A stretch of 64,000 nucleotides of DNA from Fulvia fulva. Taxonomy: Eukaryota; Ascomycota; Dothideomycetes; Mycosphaerellales; Mycosphaerellaceae. The stretch's first letter is position 1; the number at the start of each line of letters is the position of its first letter. Below are positions 55,617-64,000 of this stretch, piece after piece. The notes beneath the pieces were generated by a model. The model was not told the origin of the DNA. It saw nothing but the letters and a program-made list of their open reading frames with translations, and did not search any database. Where the stretch lies: positions 3,968,001-4,032,000 of the forward strand of contig NC_063019.1 of the NCBI RefSeq assembly GCF_020509005.1, read 5' to 3'. The translations under genes and the position numbers were made by a program.

Positions 55617-58160
55617 CTAGAACTCATACTCACTCAAACTCGGCGGCAAATCCTCCGTCCGTCTCCCCCACATACTCTCCTTCCTGCCCAAATACAACAC
55701 CAACTCCATCCCATGCAGGAAGAAACTGTGATCAATCCAATTCCTCGTCCACGGCACCCCATTCAACGTAGCCCGCTGGATGTAAATCGCCTCATAACTC
55801 GGATCGAAGCCTTCATTCCTAATCGTTGCAACCTTACCGCTCACGGGACTTGTGATGTTGACGCTCTCGAAGAAAGGCGGCGTGATTAGGTATACGTCTT
55901 GGCCCGGGACTGGGTTCAAACCCATCATGGTGAATGCGAGGAAGGCGCCCATTGTGCCGGAGTCGTCGTTTCCGGGGAGGCCGCCGTTTGTTGGGGAGAA
56001 GTAGGCGGGGACGTAGAAGTGAGCGCGCTTTGCGGAGAGGGCGGGGCGGGCGGCATAGTGGTATTGGAAGACGGTGAGGAAGGCGGGCTCGTTGCCGATG
56101 TAGGTGATGTTGCGGTCGTGCAGGTAGTCGAGACGACGGACGAAAGTTTCGGGACCGCCGAGGGTGCTGATCAGGAGAGCTTGATCGTGCGGGACGTAGT
56201 AGGAGTACTCCCAGATCGAGCTCTCGAAAGTCTCGCCGGCGGTGTTCTGGAGAGAGCATGATCCTCCACTGTCAAGGTTGGAGCAGTAGAGTGGATCCTG
56301 GAAGCCCCAGGTCTGGTTGAGGTATTTGGGTTGGAAGAAGCCGACGAAGCCAGTATCTTGCGTGGTGTTGATTAAGTTGGAAGTCTGATCGGCTTTGAAG
56401 AGGTTCTGCCAGTTTTCGCTGGACTTTTCATACTTCTCCGCATCACCCAGGTTGCCGCGACCTCGGGCGATCTCTGATATACAGAAGTCGTTGTAGCTGT
56501 ACTCCAGAGTTCTCGAGACGGATCGTGTCATGGTTCCGAAGCCCTTGTAGTCGAAGTCCTGCACCGGGATGTAGCCAAGACGCTTCCAGCTGTCAAGGCC
56601 TCCTCGACCTTGGCAACACCAGTCTGGAAAGACGTTAGCCAAGTACGACGATCGAGCGACTGCCACATACCATAAGGCTCTTCCTCAGCATCCTTGACCA
56701 CTGCCTCATACACCAAGTCCCAGTCGATCTCGGCGGTCTTGTTCAGCTTGACGTATGCATCTGCCATCACAACGTCGGCGTTGCTGCCACCTTGGGTGTA
56801 GCCTTTGTTCAACGACATGTGGCAATCTGGAAGCCAGCCTTGCACCTGGTACAGTGTCAAAAGACCTTGAATCATCTCGACCAGGGCTGGTGTGTCGAAG
56901 ATCGTGAGGAAGGGCATCTGCGAGCGGAACAGATCCCATATGCTGTCACGGTTTTAGCTTGCTGTCAATCTCTTCGAATGCAACCCGCCACTCACCAATA
57001 GTAGCTATCGAAGTAGATCGTATCCGCCGAGACGACCGGATTGACTCCAGTATAGTTCTGTGGGTTTACCATCGTTCTGTAGATGCCGGAGTAAAAGTTC
57101 GTAAGAACGCTGTTATCGATGCCATTGGTGGACACATCGATCGGGCTCATCTTACGTCTCCAGATATCTGTCGCGGTAGTCCTTGTTTTCTTAAAGTCGA
57201 AGTCTGGGATCTCATCCTCTGCAAGCTGGCATGCTTGCTCGCTGCTGATATAGCTCAAGCCAACTCTTACCAGCACCGGGCTAGAGTCCGTGAAGCGCAC
57301 GAAACCGCCACCTGGTAGTGGGTACCCATTGATACTCCTTGAGATCTTCAAGTCCTTCACGTCCGCGCTTCCTCGACTGTTCACGTAGATGCCACTTTCC
57401 TTGATCGAGCCTTGAAAGTCCGCGCAAAAATATGCCACGTAGTTCCCTTGAGCGAAGGATGGCTGGAATTTTGCGCCGCCAGTCATGCGTCCATTGTCGT
57501 CGACAGAGATGCTAGCATTGTCTTGTCTCGAATCCGACAGGTCTGATAGATCCAAGATGATCGCGGGACTGCCGCCCTCAGGGAATGTGAAGCGAAAGAG
57601 GGAAGTATGCTGAGCTGCTGTCATCTCGCCTTGAATACCACCTTCAAGCTGCAGGCTGAAGTATCCGGGAGCGGCCTGGACTGAGTCGTTGACAAAGGGT
57701 GTAGCGCGAGCGATCTTTGGCAACTTGCAGCCATTGATATTGTCGTTCGCGCAAGATGCGTAGGGGAAGAGAGGGAACAGACCAAGCGAAGGGTTGCCTC
57801 TGCGTGCGATTAGCATTCTGCCTGGTCGGCTCTCTCTCTTGGAGCGCCGTATATCCAACGTACCCAGTGCCAGAATCATGCATGCTCGAGAAACCCGTTA
57901 TGCTCGCTCCATCCGTCGTGAACCCACCCTGATTCGACCCGCTGTTCGTATCAGCAACCGCCTTGGCCAGTCCATATGGCAAAGTCGCGCCTGCGAAGAC
58001 ATTGCCTGACCACTGAATCAGCCCCTACATCGTCCTGCCGCTTCGTCTGCAACATACCTCCATTGGTGGTCCCAATTAGCTGATTAACATATTTCAGCGG
58101 ATCACCTACCTGCGCGACAGCAGTCCGCGCCAACAGCACAAGAGTAAGAAAGCGACCCAT
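55617..58160 (-). CDS. Secreted GH92 alpha-mannosidase
   Basis: Five exons: 58058-58160, 57864-58005, 56996-57799, 56671-56942, 55617-56623, with introns of 47-64 nt and consistent phases, giving 775 residues. Glycoside hydrolase family 92 enzymes are calcium-dependent exo-alpha-mannosidases, often acting on alpha-1,2 links in glycans. The start at 58160 gives a signal peptide (MGRFLTLVLLARTAVAQ); an earlier ATG at 58226 would bury it. Family marks: VNQLIGTTNGGNVF, GATLPYGLAKAV, GFSSMHDSGTG, YFDSYYCIWDLFRSQMPF, GRGGLDSWKRLGYIP, SRTLEYSYNDFCI, and GNDDSGTMGAFLAFTMMGLNP with the conserved acid pair near the C-terminus. It is complete. Exact linkage preference cannot be read. Confidence 0.93.
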
Positions 58161-59198
58161 CTTCAAAGATAAGCGACGACAACGAGAGACAAGGCAAGGA
58201 AGGGAGGAAGCTGGATTAATACCCACGTAGAGTTACATTAAAGTGCGCGTCTCCATGGATGAGGGTCCGGGATCCATGTCACGCGGGGATGCGTGAACTC
58301 TCTGCCTGCGATCTGCCACCAATGAAGACAGATGTAGAAGGTGTGTCCGCATTTTGTGTTTGGAGATCCATGAGGTGGTGTCTTGCTGCGCGCGGCCGCC
58401 ATGTAGATATGGTCACGACGTTTGGTGCCTCGTTGTACAGTTGTCAAATGCCCTCAGTGCGGCTTTGGAGCTTCAGGTACCCGTACGAGCCGAGCGTACC
58501 AGCGCTGCGTCTGAAGCAGATCCGGCGAGTCGAACTATCAAAGCCATGGCCAGTAGGGAGCCTCGAGACCCAGATATAACGGGCGTGCCTCAGCTGACAT
58601 GACACTTGACACGCGCATCATGTTTCAGACGCGGTGGGTGACCGCAGCTCGAAAAGAGCGGTCATGCTGGCTGCTGTACCATCATGAGAGGCTGTTGAGT
58701 TTGATCAATGCTGCAATGAGCCGGTATCACTGTCGTGCGGAGATCAGTGCTGAAGTCATGAGGTTGATGAAGATACACAATCGTGTTGTGGCAGTTGTTT
58801 TTGACAGCGTGTCGGATTAAGGTTCATGCGACGGCCGGGATCGGGCCACATGCCGAGGCGGTCGCCTTGGCAGAGTATGAGTACTAGGTCAATCAAGTAA
58901 AATACATTGTATAGAGGTTTGAGAATGGTTTATGCTCCTAAAAGAAGCCAGTGCGACTTTCCACCATCTCAGGAGCTGTGTATATATGCCAGCTTCCGGG
59001 CCAAGCACCCACCATTGTACTCTGCCGCTTCTCTCATATCAGGACGTCGTCTCTGTGGACGTCCATCGCTCACGATTTGCTTTGGCATCAATGTTCTCGG
59101 TCGTACTCTGCCCCGGGAGATGTGTTGGACGATTCTTCGTTGGACCTGTCCCGCGTCAGTGCCGTAAATCACTATTGCTGATGTCGCGATACATGCCT
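58161..59198. other. Intergenic, GH92 promoter side
   Basis: No supported gene in about 1 kb. The left part is upstream of GH92. Frames on the plus strand from about 58930 are antisense to the next gene. Confidence 0.4.
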
Positions 59199-59822
59199 CT
59201 AGTCCCTCTTCGCACGCCTGGCCAAGAAGTCCTTCCCAATCTTCTCTGGCTCACTGGTCCAGAATGTCTCGGAGCCCCCGTGATCGTCAGGAAGGGAGAG
59301 TCCAGCCTTGATCACGCCTTCCTTGAGCACAACCTGCTTGGCCCTACAGTCCTTGTACGCCTGGTCGAGGTGAATGCTCTGCGTGATGTAGATACCGGTG
59401 AGCACGAAACCTTCCACGTTCCAAAGCGCAAGAGACCACATAGGGCTCGAAGTAGCATAACCCACTCGGATGCTCTGGATGAGAGCCCTCTTCTCCTGAC
59501 CTATGTACTCCAAGAACTTGGGCAAGCGGTTCGTGTAGCCTTTTCCGTGAAGATTGAGTATTTCGAAGGTCACTGTGGAGTAGTAGATGCTGACGGCTTC
59601 CGCGTATGCTTGCTTGCATGAGACGAGGAGACCTGGCGCTTCCAGACGGCCCTTAGTGTTTGGCTTGCGACGAGCCGGAATGTCGACCAAGCTGTCCTCG
59701 AAGGTGTAGTGGTAGATGCGATTGCGTAGCTCAGCTGGCAAGCCCATCAACGGTGACTTGCGCTGGTCTGCTGGATTTGCGAGTGGTGAGGGCTTGCGGC
59801 GAGGCATGATGTTGAGTGTCAA
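59199..59822 (-). CDS. Small F-box-like fungal protein, intact copy
   Basis: A single exon of 207 residues. It has the motif pair common in large fungal families of unknown role: LMGLPAELRNRIYHYTFED near residues 25-43, which resembles an F-box/2EXR-type helix, and PGLLVSCKQAYAEAVSIYYSTVTFEI near 64-90. The rest includes AKQVVLKEGVIKAGLSLP and a basic C-terminus. There is no membrane segment. The upstream leader (59816-59880) is GT-rich on the plus strand. A broken paralogue lies just upstream in the same direction. Function is unknown; a role as a ubiquitin-ligase adaptor is only a guess from the F-box likeness. Confidence 0.72.
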   Translation of the reverse strand: MTLNIMPRRKPSPLANPADQRKSPLMGLPAELRNRIYHYTFEDSLVDIPARRKPNTKGRLEAPGLLVSCKQAYAEAVSIYYSTVTFEILNLHGKGYTNRLPKFLEYIGQEKRALIQSIRVGYATSSPMWSLALWNVEGFVLTGIYITQSIHLDQAYKDCRAKQVVLKEGVIKAGLSLPDDHGGSETFWTSEPEKIGKDFLARRAKRD

Positions 59823-60190
59823 TGTGGTGGTTGTGGGTGTGGGTGTGGTTGTGGATGATGCTGATAATGTTGATGGTGTGGTCGGTGTTGGTACTGTTAG
59901 TGGAGTCTCGTGTTAATGTGTTGTGTAAAGGGGAAGTTGTCAGTGACTCAGTAGAAGTATCTGCATTATCAAAAGTGGGCTCCTGTGAGCTTCAGCCACC
60001 GCACAGCATGTGACTGTGCGGTTGCCCAAAGTGAAGTGAGAATATGAACTCAAACCTTGCCCGCTGCCACCACATGCCTCCCGGAGTGACCTTCAATGTC
60101 TTAGACCACGTCAGGCCAACAGATTATGGCCCTTTTGGCTTTCACAAGCCCTGAATCAGCTGGCCGATCCAGCCACCTTCTCCAAACCTA
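59823..60190. other. Spacer between the two F-box-like copies
   Basis: No supported gene. It contains GTG/GGTGT repeats at 59816-59880, which would be CA-rich leader sequence of the intact copy. Confidence 0.4.
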
Positions 60191-61061
60191 TCATAAGTCA
60201 GAGATGCCACATCGAATCACAACTGAGAGCATACCTCGCTTAGCCTTCGCCTTCGTTCTCACCTTCCCGTTCCCCTTCCTCTCCCTCGCTCTCAGCTCCC
60301 TCATCCTCTCCAACATCTTCTGCCTTCTGCCTTCTCTCTCCCTCTGCCTCTCCTCCTTCTCCTTCTTAGGTCTCGCCAAGTACTCACGATAAGTCTTGAC
60401 CGGCTCACCAGTATACACTGGCTCCCTAGGTAAGCTGAGCCGAACTTTCATCACACCCTGCCTCAGCGACAAACCCTTCTCCGATACCTCCATCTTCGCC
60501 TCCCTCAATATGGTGAGACAACGATCCACGCCCCACGCAGACCGGCCACAGGGACCATGCTCCAAGTGCTGTGATGAGATCCCTCTTCGCCTTACCAATA
60601 CCGTGCAGGAACTCAGGCAAGCGAGTGGTAGTATTGCCGGACCTACGTGCGAGGCGAGTGGAGGAGTACCAGACTTCGAATGTGCTCATGGAGTAGTAGA
60701 TGCCAGTCGCCTCGCTGTAGATCTGCTTGCAAGTGAGGAGGAGACCGGGGGCATCAACGCACCGTATGAAGGTGTTCTTGCGGCGGTCGCGGAGCTTCAT
60801 GATGTTGTCTTCGAAGACATAGTGGTAGATGCGGTTTCAAAGCTCGGCTGGCAGACCGAGGAGCCGAGAGGGTGGTTGATCAGGCGAAACCTCTGGCGTT
60901 GGGCGCTTGCGACGAGGTTTGGTCTTCTGGCGGCGTGGCTTGATGCCACTGCGGCCTAGCAGTCTCTTGGATGATGACAGAAGCATTGTGGTGCCGTTGA
61001 TGTTGATTTGCTTTTCGTCGGCTTTGGTGGTGTTTTGGGGTCTGTTGAAGCAGGTTGTCAT
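60191..61061 (-). pseudogene. F-box-like protein, broken paralogue
   Basis: The frame starting at 61061 (or at the ATG of MLLSSSKRLLGRSG) reaches LLGLPAEL and meets TGA at 60837-60839, where the intact copy has Arg. It then goes on in frame as NRIYHYVFEDNI and PGLLLTCKQIYSEATGIYYS. The stop fits a CGA-to-TGA change. Near 60530-60600 the reading frame shifts and about 20 or more residues of the intact copy are missing. The other frame then resumes with EVSEKGLSLRQGVMKVRLSLP, matching the intact C-terminal part, and ends in a Lys/Arg/Glu-rich tail. Stop, shift and deletion together make a working product unlikely. Confidence 0.75.
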
Positions 61062-61256
61062 TCAGCAACACAATGTGATATATGTGCGATCAGGCGCACC
61101 CCTGTCGCCGGTAAAGAAGGTGCTCTACCATCGACTGTGCTGCCGAAGGGAAGTAAGAATGAAGTTGCTCCATATTCGTTGCGCATACATATCATGCAAT
61201 GCCCCCAAACGCCACACGCCATCGCTAAATACAAACCAAACCAGATCCCCTCCACC

Positions 61257-63665
61257 TCACTCAAACCCATCATCGCGTCTATCCTTCCGTTCCAGAACAG
61301 AACTAAAGCCCGGCGCATCAGCAGCATGCGGACTCGCCGGAACTGCATCACCACTTTCATACGCTGTAGGGAGCGCACCGAGCGGATCGAAAGACTGTAC
61401 AGGCGGCGGCGCTGATGTACTCAAGCTCTTCCGATGCGCATGGCCGAATCCCGGTGGCAGTTTGGCCAGCTGTTCACTTTCCTCTTGCATTGGCTCGACA
61501 ATCTCGTCGCCTAGCAGATCGTCACCATCGATATGATGTACACCCCCACGATTTGCCGACACAGCCTCTTGAAGCGTCAACAGAAAGTTGGCCATGCCAT
61601 AGAATTGCACTTTGTTGTCATGCTCGTTGAAGCCATAAAGCCGAGTGGCTTCCGATAGGCACTTCTCAGCTTGAGAGGCCTTCTCAAGCCGGAGCCACGC
61701 ATCAGCCGCCAGCATATTCCAGAACGCCGCTTTGCGATGTCGGTCTTCGCCTTCTAGGCCACCGATCTTCCTGCGCTCGTCGAAGCAGCTGCCTATGCGC
61801 TCCATCAGTAGCACATGTCCCACAGGGCCGACTAGCTTGTCATCGATGATTCTGCTTGACCATTGCGCTGCTGCTTCTAATGCATTGCCGCCACGCATCC
61901 TAAGCAGTTCCACTCCAAGCAGGAGGGTCCGCAGAGCATTGTATGGTGCACCGACTCTTGTCACATAAGAATAGTAGGCAGTTTCCAGATATTGATCGAT
62001 GCCTTCAATGCGAATCTTGTTGTTCGCTCCCGTAGCCAGAAGGAGAGTGACAGCTGCCATCTCATTCGCGTCCGCGTAGTGGCGCCAAGCTTTATCGTTC
62101 TTGAAGTCTTGACAAAGAATCTCGAAGGTACCATGTGCAAGCTTGAAGTCGCGCAGCATGATGGCGTAATCTGCCAGCTTTCGCATTACTGCTTCAGGAG
62201 CGTCTGGTCGATAGAAACCCTGCAAGCTATCGTAATTGCTTCCCGGAGCGCCCAGTGACGGTACTGACGAGGTACGGGCGCCAAATCCGGTGGTGAAGCG
62301 TTTTGACAGCGACATGAACCTGCCACTCAAGCCACGCCGCCGTGAGGCCACTTGATCGTTCCAGGTAGCAGAAGCGCGCTCCATGGAAGGAATGATCGAC
62401 TGCGTGACCATTTCTCGCACGAAAGCTCGCACTGCTGTCGCATCCGACTCGAAAATGTAGGGTGTGGGGTCTTCTTCATCGTCGTTCGTCTCGCGGCGCA
62501 CTATCTCCGACAGCTCCTCGGCAGCAGCAGTCCACTCGCAGTGCTGCAGCTTGACACTATCGTCGTCCGAGGGTACACATTGGGTACTGCGTAATCGCAA
62601 AAGATGACAATGTAAGCCAAAATGCCGCTTCATCTGATCGTATAACGCCATTGACTTCGTGATGTCGTCGTAATCCTCATCATGTATCAGAACGTAGTAG
62701 CGTAGGTATTCGTTATGCACCCACAGCGGCAGCCGGTGCTCGCCAGTGTTTGAAGAATCGTACAAATTGCGCAGCTCTTCTATCGGCGATGCTGAGCGGG
62801 AAGAGATGGCGATGACGGCGGCCACGGGATGTGCAAAAGTCTCAGAAGGCACCATGGGCAGGCCAGACAGCAGTCGTCGCATGTAGAGGTTGTAGAACGG
62901 TGAGATGGCATTGGGATCCGCAAGGTCGCCATCTTTGGCTGAGATGTAGTCTGCCACAGGTCCTGAGTGTTCTTCGGCGAATGTAAGATGTCTCTCCACC
63001 AGCTCTTCCACTTGTGGCACGTCTCCTCCAGTCCGTAGTCTCGCTGGTTTAAACTCCAGCAGAGATGGCCGCTGCCTGTTCCCCGTCGAGTCTATGCTCC
63101 TTCGATCTGCCACTCTAGGACTTTCCAGCCCATCTTTCACACCCGTAAATCGTACCGCAAAGTCCTCATATGACCGACTGACTCCAGTGCTATCGCGGAT
63201 TGTAACCTTGCCCGATACTCGCTCACCAAAAGGCCGCAGCAAGTCTAGCAAGCCTCCGTTGATTCCTTTGTGCCTGACCAACTCATCCGTATCTTGCGAT
63301 GCGAGTACCGACACATGTGGGGAGAATGCGCGCAGGATGACATCTCGTGTGTGGTTGTTGGCAAGCGAGCCGGATGGTGCTGGCGATGGCGATCTTACAG
63401 CCGCCGTGCCGCCAGGCGAGAAGACGGAGCCATTCCTCGTCACCGCCGTGGGTGTTGTAGTGCCCGATGCGCCTGGTGACCCCGGGCCTGTAGGCAAGGC
63501 CGTCGTCGAGGAGAACAAGTTCGAGAGGGAGGCATTGGAGCGACGGTACGGCAGCTGCGATATCGAGGACAGCGGCAACTTGCCAAATCGCCTCTTTTGC
63601 ACAGATATGGCTGGCTCGGAATCAGACTCGTGCGGCGACTGGGGAGGCTCATCCAGCGGTGGCAT
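61257..63665 (-). CDS. TRS85: Trs85/TRAPPC8, TRAPP III subunit
   Basis: A single exon of 802 residues. Trs85 is the subunit that defines TRAPP III, the exchange-factor complex for Ypt1/Rab1 in autophagy and Golgi traffic. The first 100 residues are Ser/Pro-rich and disordered. Family stretches follow: RDVILRAFSPHVSVLASQDT near 108-127, ISPFYNLYMRRLLSGLP, GLHCHLLRLRS, YAIMLRDFKLAHGTFEILCQ, KAWRHYADANEMAA, YYSYVTRVGAPYNALRTLLL and KAAFWNMLAADAW. These suit a helical-repeat protein. The length is within what I expect for filamentous fungi. The C-terminus is low-complexity. The identity comes from remembered family sequence and is fairly firm. Confidence 0.88.
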   Translation of the reverse strand: MPPLDEPPQSPHESDSEPAISVQKRRFGKLPLSSISQLPYRRSNASLSNLFSSTTALPTGPGSPGASGTTTPTAVTRNGSVFSPGGTAAVRSPSPAPSGSLANNHTRDVILRAFSPHVSVLASQDTDELVRHKGINGGLLDLLRPFGERVSGKVTIRDSTGVSRSYEDFAVRFTGVKDGLESPRVADRRSIDSTGNRQRPSLLEFKPARLRTGGDVPQVEELVERHLTFAEEHSGPVADYISAKDGDLADPNAISPFYNLYMRRLLSGLPMVPSETFAHPVAAVIAISSRSASPIEELRNLYDSSNTGEHRLPLWVHNEYLRYYVLIHDEDYDDITKSMALYDQMKRHFGLHCHLLRLRSTQCVPSDDDSVKLQHCEWTAAAEELSEIVRRETNDDEEDPTPYIFESDATAVRAFVREMVTQSIIPSMERASATWNDQVASRRRGLSGRFMSLSKRFTTGFGARTSSVPSLGAPGSNYDSLQGFYRPDAPEAVMRKLADYAIMLRDFKLAHGTFEILCQDFKNDKAWRHYADANEMAAVTLLLATGANNKIRIEGIDQYLETAYYSYVTRVGAPYNALRTLLLGVELLRMRGGNALEAAAQWSSRIIDDKLVGPVGHVLLMERIGSCFDERRKIGGLEGEDRHRKAAFWNMLAADAWLRLEKASQAEKCLSEATRLYGFNEHDNKVQFYGMANFLLTLQEAVSANRGGVHHIDGDDLLGDEIVEPMQEESEQLAKLPPGFGHAHRKSLSTSAPPPVQSFDPLGALPTAYESGDAVPASPHAADAPGFSSVLERKDRRDDGFE

Positions 63666-64000
63666 TAGCGGAGGAGCCTGCTATTCGGCGGAAGGGCGTC
63701 GTCGGTGCTGCTATCGGGGTCATGAGCGGAGTGTGGGCGTGACGCGGTTGTGCGGGCGGAGGACTACTGGTAATGGTTCATGCAATGCACGGCAAAGGAG
63801 ACGCTGGTGCTGCTGCAGTGCTGCTGTCCTTCGGCGTCGAGTCCGCTGACATGGATGGATAGAAGTAACATCGTGGCAGGCTGGCAGCTCCACCAAAAAG
63901 TGCCGAGACTTGTGTCCGGGACATACAAACACTTCCAGCAACGTAACCACAAACACAGCAATAAACAGCGTTCATCGGCACAAGACACATCCTCCTCGCC
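63666..64000. other. Window end, upstream of TRS85
   Basis: Only short overlapping frames, with no recognisable gene. It probably holds the promoter and leader of TRS85. Confidence 0.4.

Noticed and set aside
1..64000. CRISPR arrays, bacterial operons, ribosome binding sites
   Set aside because: Spliced eukaryotic genes throughout; no array of regularly spaced repeats seen.

Overview
The window reads as nuclear DNA of a filamentous ascomycete, most likely a Dothideomycete. The genes are GC-rich at third positions and are split by short GT-AG introns, mostly about 45-90 nt. The gene set is typically fungal: Dib1, Lea1, an external NADH dehydrogenase with an EF-hand, threonine synthase, a Git3-type receptor, a Yvc1-type TRP channel, a GH92 mannosidase and Trs85. 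The central repeats carry the footprint of repeat-induced point mutation (RIP). The lineage is an inference from gene content and RIP style; no marker gene fixes it.

Layout. 0.5-2.2 kb: two spliceosome genes, Dib1 and Lea1, diverge from one promoter region. 2.7-3.4 kb: an unknown two-exon gene. 4.9-8.9 kb: an aldehyde dehydrogenase and a mitochondrial NADH dehydrogenase diverge from a 355-bp spacer. 9.4-15.7 kb: a tandem pair of large DUF6604-like genes, each with one disabling change in this sequence. 16.2-18.0 kb: threonine synthase. 18.6-18.9 kb: a terminal exon of an unrecognised, possibly secreted protein. 19.7-21.9 kb: a seven-helix receptor. 21.9-24.36 kb: no supported gene.

24.36-48.30 kb is one nest of transposons, 23.9 kb long. 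The outer LTR element has 110-bp LTRs and a 4-bp target duplication. Into it went a 6.4-kb chromodomain-type Ty3/gypsy element with 557-bp LTRs, a LINE fragment, and an 8.0-kb gypsy element on the minus strand with about 325-bp LTRs. The interior has almost no CA or TG and is full of TA, so glutamine codons have become stops, ATG has become ATA and zinc-knuckle cysteines have become tyrosines. The 110-bp outer LTRs are not mutated this way.

48.3-64 kb returns to normal gene space: a possible small secreted protein right beside the nest, a C2H2 transcription factor, a Yvc1-type channel with 13 exons including a 15-nt exon, a secreted GH92 mannosidase, an intact and a broken copy of a small F-box-like family, and Trs85. 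Exon limits were worked out by hand from splice motifs, reading frame and remembered family sequences. No database search was run.
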